Shown here: one piece after another, positions 43,883 to 52,431 of the stretch
How the letters are laid out: the number at the start of each line of letters is the position of its first letter
How positions within the stretch are numbered: the first letter of the stretch is position 1
Assembly (NCBI GenBank): GCA_030605565.1
Contig: JAUWIB010000037.1
Span: 1-63,929, forward strand
Direction: 5' to 3'
Origin: a bacterium
GTDB lineage: Bacteria > Zixibacteria > MSB-5A5 > GN15 > FEB-12
DNA length: 63,929 bases
Position numbers and translations under genes: made by a program
The notes under the pieces: generated by a model
Databases searched by the model: none
Seen by the model: only the letters and a program-made list of their open reading frames with translations
What the model was told of the DNA's origin: nothing

Positions 43883-44710
43883 CTACTTCCCATACGATTC
43901 CTCATCACCGGGGTAGTCGCCGGCTTTGACGTCGGCGATGAAACGCGTGACGGCGTCTGAAATGATAGGGGAGAGGTCGGCGTATTGGCGCACGAACTTT
44001 GGTTTGAATTCACCTTCGCCCAAACCAAGAATGTCATTGATGACCAGTACCTGGCCATCGCAATGAACGCCCGCGCCGATCCCGATAGTGGCGCATGTCT
44101 TCAGGCTTTCAGTGATCTCTCTTGCGGTGTCGGTCTCGACTAACTCAAGCACCATCGAAAAGCAACCGGCATCTTCCAAAGCAAGAGCGGATTCCTTTAG
44201 ATAGGTCTGAGATTTTTTCTTCCTGCCCTGAATCTTCGGTCCACCGAAGCGATGTATCGACTGCGGTGTCAAACCAATATGCCCCATCACCGGGATACCT
44301 ACCTCGACCAGTCGCTTGATAGTCGGCGCCATCTCGGTTCCGCCTTCGAGTTTGACGGCGTGCGCGCCGCCTTCCTTGAGGAACCGCCCGGCGTTCAGGA
44401 TAGCCGTCTCGGTCGATGGTTGAAACGACAGAAACGGCATGTCGCCGACGACCAAAGCCGACTCATTCCCACGCGACACGGCAGCGGTATGGGCAATCAT
44501 AACGTCCATTGTGATCGGAAGGGTCGAGTCGTAACCATGCACTACGTTGGCGGCGGAGTCACCGACCAGGATGATGTCGATCCCACACTGGTCAAGAACC
44601 TTCGCCATGAACCAGTCGTACGCGGTCAACACGACGATCTTCTCGCCGCTCGCCTTCTTCTTGACGATCCGACCAACCGTCATTCGCTTTTTGTCGGTAA
44701 TGTATCCCAT
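43883..44710 (-). CDS. panB: 3-methyl-2-oxobutanoate hydroxymethyltransferase
   Basis: A 275-aa protein with the family motifs VVLTAYDWFMAKVLDQCGID, VGDSAANVVHGYDSTLP, VKLEGG and GHIGLTPQSIHRFGG. It makes ketopantoate from ketoisovalerate and methylenetetrahydrofolate, the first step toward pantothenate and CoA. It is the last gene of a reverse-strand operon, nine bases after the kinase gene. Use of a folate cofactor suits its place beside folB and folK. Confidence 0.95.
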   Translation of the reverse strand: MGYITDKKRMTVGRIVKKKASGEKIVVLTAYDWFMAKVLDQCGIDIILVGDSAANVVHGYDSTLPITMDVMIAHTAAVSRGNESALVVGDMPFLSFQPSTETAILNAGRFLKEGGAHAVKLEGGTEMAPTIKRLVEVGIPVMGHIGLTPQSIHRFGGPKIQGRKKKSQTYLKESALALEDAGCFSMVLELVETDTAREITESLKTCATIGIGAGVHCDGQVLVINDILGLGEGEFKPKFVRQYADLSPIISDAVTRFIADVKAGDYPGDEESYGK

Positions 44711-44719
44711 TCTGTTTCG

Positions 44720-45379
44720 TCAAAATAACACGTTGCCGGCAGGAACATAGTACTTCTTGCCGGTTACAGGTTTTCCGATCTGCTCGATCAAGTCATCGAA
44801 ATGCTCTGGGTTCTCCACGAAGTCGATTTCATCCGTCTTTATTACCAGCAGTGGTGTCTCCGTGTAGTTGAAGAAGTAATAATCGTAAGCCTGATTCAGC
44901 ATTTCTACGTAATCCGAGTTGATTACTTTCTCAAAAGTGAAATTCCGTTTGCGAATTCGCTGCAACAACACCGGGGTCGAGGCCTGAAGATAGATAGCCA
45001 TGTCCGGGTTGGGAATGTCCCTTGACAGGATCGGGGCGATTTTGTCATACAAGGTCAACTCCCGCTCGGACAGATTGACCGACGCGAAGATAGCATCTTT
45101 GGCAAAGAGATAGTCGGTAACAATGCGCTGGGCGAACAGGTCGCGTACCATCAACTGCTGCTGCTGCTGGAATCGTGACAGAAGGAAAAACAACTGGCAG
45201 GAGAAGGCGTACCGCTTGCGCTGCTTGTAGAAATCAACCAGGAAGGGGTTCTCGTGCACTTCCTCGGCGATCAGTTCCGCCTTGAGGCGATCGGCCAGCA
45301 TTTCGGCAAACGAGGTCTTGCCAACTCCGATCACTCCCTCGACAGCGATATAGTTGGGCTTATGGTTGTCGTGCAACAT
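44720..45379 (-). CDS. Deoxynucleoside kinase (dGK/dAK family)
   Basis: A 219-aa P-loop kinase: NYIAVEGVIGVGKTSFAEML near residue 10, an FQQQQQLMVRDLF segment, and YLQASTPVLLQRIRKRN as the substrate/lid region. It phosphorylates deoxynucleosides for salvage; the substrate preference cannot be read from sequence. The start overlaps the 3' end of folK by 20 bases. Confidence 0.9.
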   Translation of the reverse strand: MLHDNHKPNYIAVEGVIGVGKTSFAEMLADRLKAELIAEEVHENPFLVDFYKQRKRYAFSCQLFFLLSRFQQQQQLMVRDLFAQRIVTDYLFAKDAIFASVNLSERELTLYDKIAPILSRDIPNPDMAIYLQASTPVLLQRIRKRNFTFEKVINSDYVEMLNQAYDYYFFNYTETPLLVIKTDEIDFVENPEHFDDLIEQIGKPVTGKKYYVPAGNVLF

Positions 45380-45869
45380 GGTCCTTATAGAGCATCACTT
45401 TACTGCGATCATCATCGCTGAGAAAGTCAGACACCGGCCTCTTTGTCACGGGGTGCACCACCTCTGGGTCGATTTGCAGCATCGGCGCCATGGCGAAGGG
45501 ACGATTCAGCAACTCCCGGTGCGGTATCGAAAGCCTGTCGGTCTCGATAATCTGCTGACCGAACATGAGGATATCCAGATCGATAGAACGCGGCAGCTTC
45601 TCGCCTTTTGCCGTTCGCCCAAGTTTCTTCTCAATCAGTTCCAGGCCGTTCAGCAATTCGTTGGCGGAGTAGCGGTAGTCGGCCATGATGACCTGGTTCA
45701 TGAAAGACGGATTTTCGCCGACCATGTCCTGCGCTTCCGATACGTAGATCGCCGATGTAGCCACGATTTCCAACCCCTCGATGAGGTGCATTTTCTCCAG
45801 CGCAAGCGCGAGATTTTTCTCGCGATCACCCATATTGGATCCGGACAGGATGAAGACAGTTTCAGACAT
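45360..45869 (-). CDS. folK: 2-amino-4-hydroxy-6-hydroxymethyldihydropteridine pyrophosphokinase
   Basis: A 169-aa protein with LSGSNMGDREKNLALALEKM at the start and RSIDLDILMFGQQ...LSIPHRELLNRPFAMAPML, the HPPK signature including the metal-binding DLD. It transfers pyrophosphate from ATP to the pterin in folate synthesis. It lies nine bases after folB. Confidence 0.94.
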   Translation of the reverse strand: MSETVFILSGSNMGDREKNLALALEKMHLIEGLEIVATSAIYVSEAQDMVGENPSFMNQVIMADYRYSANELLNGLELIEKKLGRTAKGEKLPRSIDLDILMFGQQIIETDRLSIPHRELLNRPFAMAPMLQIDPEVVHPVTKRPVSDFLSDDDRSKVMLYKDHVARQP

Positions 45870-45878
45870 CGCATACCT

Positions 45879-46271
45879 CTATGACTGGTTATCGATAAGT
45901 TTTGCCGTATCGGCCTGGTGGCGTGTCAACTCCACTTCGATATGTTTGACACCACCGCGCACCGGCGGGTTCAGCTTGCGAACGCGCAGGGTCACGCTGT
46001 AGACGCCGAAGCGATCCAGCACCCGCGCCGCCAATTCTCCGGCCAACCGCTCCAACAGGGAAAAGGCTTTGCCCTCGACCGTTTCCCTTATCGTTTCGTA
46101 TACGCGGGCATAATCGACGGTGTCGGTTAATTGATCGGACTTGCCGGCCTCAGCCAGGTCAACCTCAAGCTCGCAATCAACCTCGAACATCCGGCCGGTT
46201 TCGCGTTCGGCGGCGCTGACACCATGGTAGCCGTAGAACGACATGCCGATCATGCGGATTATATCTTTCAT
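45879..46271 (-). CDS. folB: Dihydroneopterin aldolase
   Basis: A 130-aa protein: IIRMIGMSFYGYHGVSAAE with the catalytic Tyr/His region, a VDYARVYETIRETVEG segment and FSLLERLAGELAARVLDRF. It cleaves dihydroneopterin to the folK substrate. Its ATGA overlaps the stop of the preceding aminotransferase-like gene, with GAGGA as the ribosome site. Confidence 0.94.
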   Translation of the reverse strand: MKDIIRMIGMSFYGYHGVSAAERETGRMFEVDCELEVDLAEAGKSDQLTDTVDYARVYETIRETVEGKAFSLLERLAGELAARVLDRFGVYSVTLRVRKLNPPVRGGVKHIEVELTRHQADTAKLIDNQS

Positions 46272-47443
46272 TCTTCCTCGGTCAGTTTGGCAGCGCGGCG
46301 CTTCCGGAGTCGTTTGCGGGCTTGAGCAAAGGTCTCCGGCCCGGCGGTAAGGGACAGGCGCAAGTAACCTTCGCCTACATCACCGAAAGCGGCGCCGGGT
46401 GTGACGAGGATACGACTTCGTTTCAGCAGCCGATCGGCGGCGCGTTTCGAAGGGCTGCGACGGGGCAGTCGAGCCCACGCAAAAGGAACGGAATCGACCC
46501 CGGCCTTTTCCAGTTTCAGCATATCCATCAGCACGGTCGCCTCGGCGGCGGCCAATGATATCAGTCGGCGAACGTTCTGCAGCGATCTATTAGGGTACTG
46601 CCGAATTGCCTCCAACGCTGCCTGAACCTGATACGCCGATAGATGAGGACGAACCAGGCCCGAGGCCTGCTTCAGCCCGCTGATAACGTCCCGGTGGCCG
46701 ACAACAAAAGCCAGAGGCAGGGAGGGCAGACCGAAGTGATAGGCGAACGAACCGACCTCGACGCCCACTTTCCGACCACCGGCGGCACTCATCAGACTGG
46801 CCGGCTTGCGACCGGTGACGGTCTGATAGGCAGCATCATTGATCACCATGATATTCTCTTTGCCGGCCAGCCAGACCAGGTCAGCCATGTCTTTCTCGCC
46901 CAACTCTGCTCCGGTCGGGTTGTGGGGTGAATTGACGAAGAGGACGCGTGCCACCCGTCCCAGCCGTGTTCCGACCCGCTGGAAATTCGGCAGCCAGTCA
47001 TCCTGAGACGACACCGAGTAAGTCACCGGTTCTCCGCCGCAGGCTGTCACCACTTTGCGATACAACGGTAGGCCAAGAGCGGGCACGAAGGCGATATCAC
47101 CGTGATCGACAAAGGCCAAAGCCAGGCACAGCATATTGCTGGAAATCGAGTTGCCGATGAAGACTTCCCGCAGGGGGCTGAGCCGCGCGTTGTACACTGA
47201 GTTGTACCATCCAGCCAAATCTTCCTTCAGGCGCTGCATGGCTTCCTTACCAGCCGGGGCCAGGGGATGATCGTCGGATAGTGCGATGTCGGGCGGTGGT
47301 GGCCACCGGAAATCGGCCAGATTCAGAACTTCCGGTTTCTTTAGAAGGGATCGACTTTTCTCGGCCCGTCGGAACGACATCAGATCCGGCGGTGACTGGT
47401 AAAGCCGATTAGCCTTCTCGACAATGATTTTCTTGATCGGCAC
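46268..47443 (-). CDS. Class I/II aminotransferase-fold protein lacking the catalytic lysine
   Basis: A 391-aa PLP fold-type I protein. Recognisable are FVNSPHNPTGAELGEKD (Asn of NPTG), NIMVINDAAY (Asp and Tyr) and GYLRLSL (substrate Arg). The internal aldimine site, normally SxSK followed by a G.R motif, reads SFAYHFGLPSLPLAF: Tyr235 replaces the lysine and the Arg is also gone. The frame is intact and codons are normal, so it is not an obvious pseudogene. It may bind PLP-like ligands without transaminating, or use other chemistry. It is tightly packed in the operon between the class II aldolase and folB. Confidence 0.85.
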   Translation of the reverse strand: MPIKKIIVEKANRLYQSPPDLMSFRRAEKSRSLLKKPEVLNLADFRWPPPPDIALSDDHPLAPAGKEAMQRLKEDLAGWYNSVYNARLSPLREVFIGNSISSNMLCLALAFVDHGDIAFVPALGLPLYRKVVTACGGEPVTYSVSSQDDWLPNFQRVGTRLGRVARVLFVNSPHNPTGAELGEKDMADLVWLAGKENIMVINDAAYQTVTGRKPASLMSAAGGRKVGVEVGSFAYHFGLPSLPLAFVVGHRDVISGLKQASGLVRPHLSAYQVQAALEAIRQYPNRSLQNVRRLISLAAAEATVLMDMLKLEKAGVDSVPFAWARLPRRSPSKRAADRLLKRSRILVTPGAAFGDVGEGYLRLSLTAGPETFAQARKRLRKRRAAKLTEEE

Positions 47444-47455
47444 GGAAACGACCTG

Positions 47456-48115
47456 TTAGACTTTGTGGTCCCAGGTTTTGTCCATATTTTGGCGCATTTG
47501 TTCGAGTCGTTTGAAATCCTCGCTGGGGATGGCCTCGATATTCCCCAGATGTCGCGCCAGCAAGACAATCCGGGCATAGTGCTCGACCAGCTCGTGACGA
47601 TTGTAAGCCTCTTCCAGACTCCCGCCAATCGTGAGCAGACCGTGGTTTCTCAGCAGGAAGGCGTTACAAATGTCGACGTGCGGTTCGATAGATCGCGGCA
47701 CCTCATCGGTACCAGGACCGGCGTAGTCTGTCAATGGAATGCGCCCGACCGACACTACTACCTCCGGCAGGATATCCTCCTCAAGCTGAATCCCGGCCAC
47801 GGCAAATGCGGTCGCGTGCGGAGGGTGAGCGTGGATGCAGGCCTTGACGTCACTACGGCGCTGGTAGACAAGCAAATGCATAGCCAGTTCGGCCGAGGCG
47901 CGGAGATTGCCCTGGAGATGATTGCCGTTGATATCGACTATCACCATGTCCTCGGCCGCCAGGCGACCTTTGGGCAGCCCGGAGGGGGTGACCATTATGC
48001 GGTCATCGTCGAGCCGCACGGATAGATTGCCATCGGTGCCGGCGATCATGCCCTGCTCGTACAGGCGGCGGCCGTAATCGGCCAGCGCGCTCTTCATGGT
48101 AAACGGTGATGCCAT
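47456..48115 (-). CDS. Class II aldolase/adducin-family protein (fuculose-phosphate aldolase-like)
   Basis: A 219-aa protein with the zinc-aldolase layout: GMIAGTDGNLSVRLDDDRIMVTPSG at the N-terminus, CIHAHPPHATAFA with two metal histidines, and LRNHGLLTIGGSLEEAY. It probably cleaves a phosphorylated sugar or related hydroxyaldehyde; the substrate is unknown. It is the first gene of the reverse operon that continues into the aminotransferase-fold gene (12-base gap) and the folate genes. The start is taken as ATG 48115; GTG 48121 is in frame. Confidence 0.87.
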   Translation of the reverse strand: MASPFTMKSALADYGRRLYEQGMIAGTDGNLSVRLDDDRIMVTPSGLPKGRLAAEDMVIVDINGNHLQGNLRASAELAMHLLVYQRRSDVKACIHAHPPHATAFAVAGIQLEEDILPEVVVSVGRIPLTDYAGPGTDEVPRSIEPHVDICNAFLLRNHGLLTIGGSLEEAYNRHELVEHYARIVLLARHLGNIEAIPSEDFKRLEQMRQNMDKTWDHKV

Positions 48116-48215
48116 AATCACAGGGCAAGGTAGAGGCTTCGGACCGGCTTGTCAACAACTTAGACGGGTGGGCAGGCTTGGACGCGCGGAGCGCAAGAAA
48201 CAGGCTTAGGCTTGT

Positions 48216-48380
48216 CATGCCGGACTTGATCCGGCATCCAGTTCTGTATTAATGCGCGGCGGACGTCCCCGTCTGCCGCGAGCAAAAGTAGGTCGAAACC
48301 CCTGGTCCGTAGGACCGCCCTGAGCGCAGTCGATGGGTGAATTAAAGGCGCATGCTTCGACTCCGCTCAGCATGAGGTTG
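48216..48380. repeat. Cluster of dispersed palindromic repeats
   Basis: In order: GTCATGCCGGACTTGATCCG type, CGCGGCGGACG-TCCC-CGTCTGCCGCG palindrome (48255-48280), a GTAGGTCGAAACCCC head at 48288, GGTCC-GTA-GGACC, and TTCGACTCCGCTCAGCATGA. The remaining AT-rich gap to 48768 contains only the small frame at 48652. Confidence 0.65.
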
Positions 48381-48651
48381 AGTGTACTGTTTCGAACTGG
48401 CACGTCCTTTGAGGAAATGGTAGGAATCCTATGACTGACGACAATATGGAAATGATCGCCTTCAACACCAATTGATTCAAACTTAAACCAATATCTTTCT
48501 CCAATTCCTTATAATAATTCTCTAAAATATCCCAAAGGAATTCTACTGAGTAACATGTTCTTTCTACATTTCACAATAAAAACAATATGATATCTTATTC
48601 GATATGTGCAATGACATGCTCTTTCAATTTCCATCGAAAAAAGAGGTGATA

Positions 48652-48744
48652 ATGGTTCTTAGCTCTACTCAACCGCAGCAGAGTTGGGGTGTATTTTTCA
48701 GATTGATAGTCGAAAGCTCCCTTCGTCAATCACAGGTCAATTAA
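48652..48744 (+). CDS. Possible 30-aa small protein
   Basis: ATG at 48652 after AAGAGGTGATA encodes MVLSSTQPQQSWGVFFRLIV and ten more residues, ending at TAA 48742. The ribosome site is good, but the surrounding DNA is AT-rich, non-conserved in appearance and next to repeats. No function can be assigned. It could be chance. Confidence 0.25.
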   Translation: MVLSSTQPQQSWGVFFRLIVESSLRQSQVN

Positions 48745-48768
48745 GACATTTGACATAATACTTCCGTT

Positions 48769-49623
48769 TTACTTCACCCCGATAACCATGTAGTTAGCAA
48801 TGTCGTTATCAAATCCGCCATAGTGAGCATTCTGTGACTGGGCTCGAACTCTCCAGCCCCCGCTCTCCTCTGTTACGTAACACCAGTGCCGGTAGGCTTC
48901 TTGTGAACTCCCCGAGGGACCGAAGGTGTGTGGGCTAACTATGCACTTACATTGCGCGACAGTATAACCTGCGGGTGGAGTGATTAGCGAATTATGAGAG
49001 GCACTGCCGGTTATCACAGTAACGTCACTGCCTGTAGAAGCAGCTGTGGTCTGAAGTGTACCGTCGGGAAACATGATTCCGTCTACTCCGGGTGTACCCC
49101 CGACATGGAGGATTGCCTGAGGCGCATTTGTTCCGATGCCAACATAATCTGTTTCTGTGGTTAGCCTAACTACGGAGCCGTCATCTGTCCAGCCGCCGCC
49201 TGATAACGCTGTGGTTGCGACATCCGCCAATGCCGCATGATATGCATAGGGAGAAGATACAAGTCTTATGCGAGGAGCGTACTCCGAGACGTCAGGGTCC
49301 ACCAAGATACCTAGCCATCGAGAGATACCAGTAGCGAAAAGGTCTTGGGGAAGTGAAACGGATTCGCCCAGGTTATAGGTAAACATACCATTGAGTACTT
49401 CAACGGTTCTATCTCCGCTACTCCATAGATTATCTCCCGGATCAGTGGACGTTTCATGCCCCCAAATAGTAAACCTAATAAGATAATCCCCATCGTTGAC
49501 AGGCTGACCGTTGTCCTTTGTGAGAAATCCTTGGTAGTTGATGAGTTGAGGTATTTCGGCAATGGCACTTGGCGCCCAAAACACGAATGTGATGACAGCT
49601 AAAGAGATTATTGTTGTTTTCAT
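48769..49623 (-). CDS. Secreted protein with N-terminal 'INYQGFL' domain
   Basis: A 284-aa protein. The signal peptide ends near APSAIAE, followed by IPQLINYQGFLTKDNGQPVN. A central segment resembles the 453-1694 protein (NGMFTYNLGESVSLPQDLF, SRWLGILVDPD, SSPYAYHAALADVA), then short 'VGIGTNAPQAILHVGG'-like motifs as found in tail-fibre-like or surface proteins. It ends NYMVIGVK. Extracellular; function unknown. The gene has a lower GC content than its neighbours. Confidence 0.7.
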   Translation of the reverse strand: MKTTIISLAVITFVFWAPSAIAEIPQLINYQGFLTKDNGQPVNDGDYLIRFTIWGHETSTDPGDNLWSSGDRTVEVLNGMFTYNLGESVSLPQDLFATGISRWLGILVDPDVSEYAPRIRLVSSPYAYHAALADVATTALSGGGWTDDGSVVRLTTETDYVGIGTNAPQAILHVGGTPGVDGIMFPDGTLQTTAASTGSDVTVITGSASHNSLITPPAGYTVAQCKCIVSPHTFGPSGSSQEAYRHWCYVTEESGGWRVRAQSQNAHYGGFDNDIANYMVIGVK

Positions 49624-50018
49624 AATTTCCTCCTACAATGAATATGTAACTAGTAGTCCTGTTTTAGTTGTCCGGCGTGGTGTAAGTGATGGCCTTTTCT
49701 ACCGATAATATACGGCTATTAGGCCAGGTCTGTCAATGTCTATTAAACATTCAGTTACCTCCGAATTAACTGCTTGAGTTTCTGCCGATTGCCTGTTAAC
49801 CGAGATTTGCCATATAGAGATTTCAAAAACACGGTTTGTCCCTTTCAGCATTTTGAATATGCAAAAATCTCCTCGAATAGTCAAGATTCTTGTCGTTTCC
49901 CTGAGTAATCAGTTCTACGACCACAAGCACGACGCCAGGTGACCCAGACCTTCGGGCTTGTTGAAAAAGCTCCTTTTCTCATCATTGCGAGCAACTTGAC
50001 TATCACAACAAGTTTTTG
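49624..50018. other. AT-rich intergenic region
   Basis: About 400 bases with no supportable gene. A short inverted repeat, ACAACAA-GTTT-TTGTTGT, lies around 50005, just before the next promoter. Confidence 0.4.
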
Positions 50019-50047
50019 TTGTCGAGAATCCACGGGCAACGTACTAT
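50019..50047 (+). promoter_or_regulatory. Promoter placing the transcript start at the glycosyltransferase ATG
   Basis: TTGTCG (50019-50024), a 17-bp spacer and TACTAT (50042-50047). The ATG begins six bases later, so the mRNA would be leaderless. Confidence 0.45.
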
Positions 50048-50053
50048 CGCAGC

Positions 50054-51073
50054 ATGGACAGTACCGACGACAGGTTTGACATCGCCATCGTGATGCCGGT
50101 CCTGAACGAAGAAAAGTACGTAGGCGGCACCCTGGATCAGATCTACATGCAGGACTACCCGATGGATCGGGTGGAAGTAGTGGTGGTCGACGGAGGATCA
50201 TCGGACCGAACCCGCGAGATTGTCGGCTCTTTCAAGGATCGATTCGGCTCGCTGAAACTGCTGGACAACCCGCCACGCCTGCCGTCGTCGGGGCGGAACA
50301 TCGGTGTCAACAACTCAAGCGCCCCGTACATTATGGTGCTCGATGGCCACACTTATCTTCCCTCCAAAACTCTGCTGAAGGACATGCTGGAGATCTTCGA
50401 GGCTACTTCGGCGGATTGCCTTTGCCGACCGCAACCACTCACACCGCCGGACATCAGCGAGTTTGAGAAGTCGGTGGCGTTTTGTCGCGCCTCGATTCTC
50501 GGCCACAAACCGGGGTCGGAGATCTATTCGGAGGTCGAAGCCGAGGTCGACCCGACCTCATCGGGGGCCATGTATCGCCGTTCCGTTTTTGACAAGGTCG
50601 GACTGTTCGATGAGACTTTCGACGCCTGCGAGGATGTGGACTTTAACTACCGCGTTCACCAGCATGGCCTGAAAGCCTGCATCTCGCCGAAACTGACCGT
50701 CTGCTACTATCCTCGATCATCGCTGTCATCGTTGTGGCGACAGATGGTCCGCTACGGCAAGGGTCGGTTCCGGCTGGCCGCGAAACACAAGCTGTTTCAG
50801 CCGGTACAGTGGCTCGCGGCGGCGGCAGTGGCCGGGCTGGGTCTGCTTCTGTTGTTCTCTCTCGCGTCGTCGTCGGCAGCATCGCTTCTCAGGACAGTGT
50901 TGGGATTGTACCTGCTGTTAGTCGTTTTTTTCTCGGGATACCTGGCGCAGCGACACAGCCACATAGGTTGCGTGCTGCACGGACCATTGATATTCCCAGC
51001 GATACATTTCGGCTTGGGCTTCGGCTTTTTGTATGACCTGGTTGCGAGAGTGCTGGAAAAACCTCGCAACTGA
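50054..51073 (+). CDS. Family 2 glycosyltransferase, membrane-associated
   Basis: A 339-aa protein with a GT-A fold: FDIAIVMPVLNEEKYVGGTL at the start, VVVDGGSSDRTREIV with the nucleotide-binding Asp, YIMVLDGHTYLP as DxD-like region, and CEDVDFNYRVHQHG as the acceptor/base region. The last 90 residues contain two or three hydrophobic helices (VAGLGLLLLFSLASS). It is likely to transfer a sugar in surface polysaccharide or glycolipid synthesis. It has no obvious glycan operon around it and no ribosome site; see the leaderless promoter. Confidence 0.88.
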   Translation: MDSTDDRFDIAIVMPVLNEEKYVGGTLDQIYMQDYPMDRVEVVVVDGGSSDRTREIVGSFKDRFGSLKLLDNPPRLPSSGRNIGVNNSSAPYIMVLDGHTYLPSKTLLKDMLEIFEATSADCLCRPQPLTPPDISEFEKSVAFCRASILGHKPGSEIYSEVEAEVDPTSSGAMYRRSVFDKVGLFDETFDACEDVDFNYRVHQHGLKACISPKLTVCYYPRSSLSSLWRQMVRYGKGRFRLAAKHKLFQPVQWLAAAAVAGLGLLLLFSLASSSAASLLRTVLGLYLLLVVFFSGYLAQRHSHIGCVLHGPLIFPAIHFGLGFGFLYDLVARVLEKPRN

Positions 51074-51109
51074 ACAGCCAGAGCAAACATTTCGCCGCGT
51101 CGAATGCGA

Positions 51110-51138
51110 TTGCGTCCGCGCCGCCGTCAAACTATCTT
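51110..51138 (+). promoter_or_regulatory. Promoter placing the transcript start at the nuclease ATG
   Basis: TTGCGT (51110-51115), a 17-bp spacer and TATCTT (51133-51138), six bases before the ATG at 51145. A leaderless transcript is predicted. Confidence 0.35.
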
Positions 51139-51144
51139 GGGACT

Positions 51145-52386
51145 ATGTTAACCACTTTTAGTTACTCAAGTCTGAACTGCTTTCGTCAATGTCCCCGGCA
51201 GTTCAAGTTCCGCTATGTCGACAAGATCAAAGTGCCCAGAGTGGTCACGCCCGACACTTATCTTGGCACAACCATGCACCGGGTGCTGCGAAAACTCTAC
51301 CGCCTCGGCGCTGACGATATCCTGATGCCTGAAGACGACGCGGTCGCCGAATATCATCGCGAATGGGAGAAGCTTGACCTGACGACCCTCCAGGTTACCA
51401 GCGATTACTACACGGTTGATGACTACATTCGCATCGGCGAGAAGATGCTTGTTCGCCATTACGACAAGCACCGCCCGTTCAATCAGGGTACCATGCTCGG
51501 CGCCGAGTTGTACCTGAGTTTTGAACTGCCCAACTCGCCGTTCAAGATTCGCGGTTACATCGATAAACTGTGGCGCCGTGACGATGACGTGGTCGAGATA
51601 TGCGATTACAAAACCGGAATGACCGTGGCGCGTCCGCAAGACGACGCCTTCCGCTGGCAGATGGGTATTTACGAACTGGCTGTGCGCGCTACCTGGCCTC
51701 AGTACGAGACAATTGAACTGGCCCAGCATTTCCTCCGTCCGGACGAGATAGTTAGTTGCCGTCTGAGCCCGGACCAACTCGACCTGCTGACCGAAGAACT
51801 CAGAGACGTCATAGTCGCATCACATCAGGCCGAACGGTTAGGCAACTTTCCGGCTCAGGAGGGCGGTTACTGTCGTTTTTGCGATTACCAGGACTACTGT
51901 CCGGCCAAGCGCCACGAGAAGATGCTTGCCGAAGATACGACCGACGAAACTGAGGATGACGTGACCGAGTCGGTTCGTCTCGAACAGTTGGCTGACCGTT
52001 ACCTCAGCGTCTATGATCAAAGCAACGCCGCCAAAGCTGAACTGGATGCCCTCAAGGAGGAGTTGCGGCAGATAGTGCGCAACGGGGGGCCAAGCAAACT
52101 GGTCGGCTCAACCGGCGCGGTGATAGTGAAACTCGGCAGGGTGGAGAAGTTCATCACCAGGACCCGTGACGCCGTCGGCTTCGCAGAACTCTCTGCTGTA
52201 GCGCGTAAGTTGGGACTCGAGGAGTTCTTCGAACTGAATGGTCGCGCTCTTATGAAGAGCCTTTACCAGAAAGAGCGGCTGACTGCCGAACAGCTTGAGA
52301 AACTGAAACCGTTTGTCCACGAGGATGAGGAATCGCGGGTAACCGCCAAGCCGTTCAAGAAGACAGGGCCTGACGACAACAAGTAA
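51145..52386 (+). CDS. PD-(D/E)XK nuclease with Fe-S cysteines (RecB/Cas4-like)
   Basis: A 413-aa protein. The nuclease core is GYIDKLWRRDDDVVEICDYKTG with the metal-binding Asp and the D-x-K pair, plus AFRWQMGIYELAV as the QhxxY motif. One N-terminal cysteine motif (NCFRQCPRQFKF) and a C-terminal CRFCDYQDYC fit the iron-sulfur staple of AddB/Cas4-type enzymes. The C-terminal 120 residues are a helical domain without recognised motifs. It probably acts in DNA repair. There are no CRISPR or helicase genes nearby. Confidence 0.88.
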   Translation: MLTTFSYSSLNCFRQCPRQFKFRYVDKIKVPRVVTPDTYLGTTMHRVLRKLYRLGADDILMPEDDAVAEYHREWEKLDLTTLQVTSDYYTVDDYIRIGEKMLVRHYDKHRPFNQGTMLGAELYLSFELPNSPFKIRGYIDKLWRRDDDVVEICDYKTGMTVARPQDDAFRWQMGIYELAVRATWPQYETIELAQHFLRPDEIVSCRLSPDQLDLLTEELRDVIVASHQAERLGNFPAQEGGYCRFCDYQDYCPAKRHEKMLAEDTTDETEDDVTESVRLEQLADRYLSVYDQSNAAKAELDALKEELRQIVRNGGPSKLVGSTGAVIVKLGRVEKFITRTRDAVGFAELSAVARKLGLEEFFELNGRALMKSLYQKERLTAEQLEKLKPFVHEDEESRVTAKPFKKTGPDDNK

Positions 52387-52431
52387 CACCTGCGTGGGTA
52401 GCGCATCAGCGCCCCACAAAGGACTGACAAG

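Noticed and set aside
46736-46741. Frameshift or pseudogene as the reason for the missing aminotransferase lysine
   Set aside because: The frame is open on both sides, the flanking motif FGLP aligns without gaps, and the operon coupling is intact.
51145-52386. Cas4 of a CRISPR system
   Set aside because: The nuclease and cysteine motifs fit, but the protein is far longer than Cas4 and no cas gene or array is nearby.
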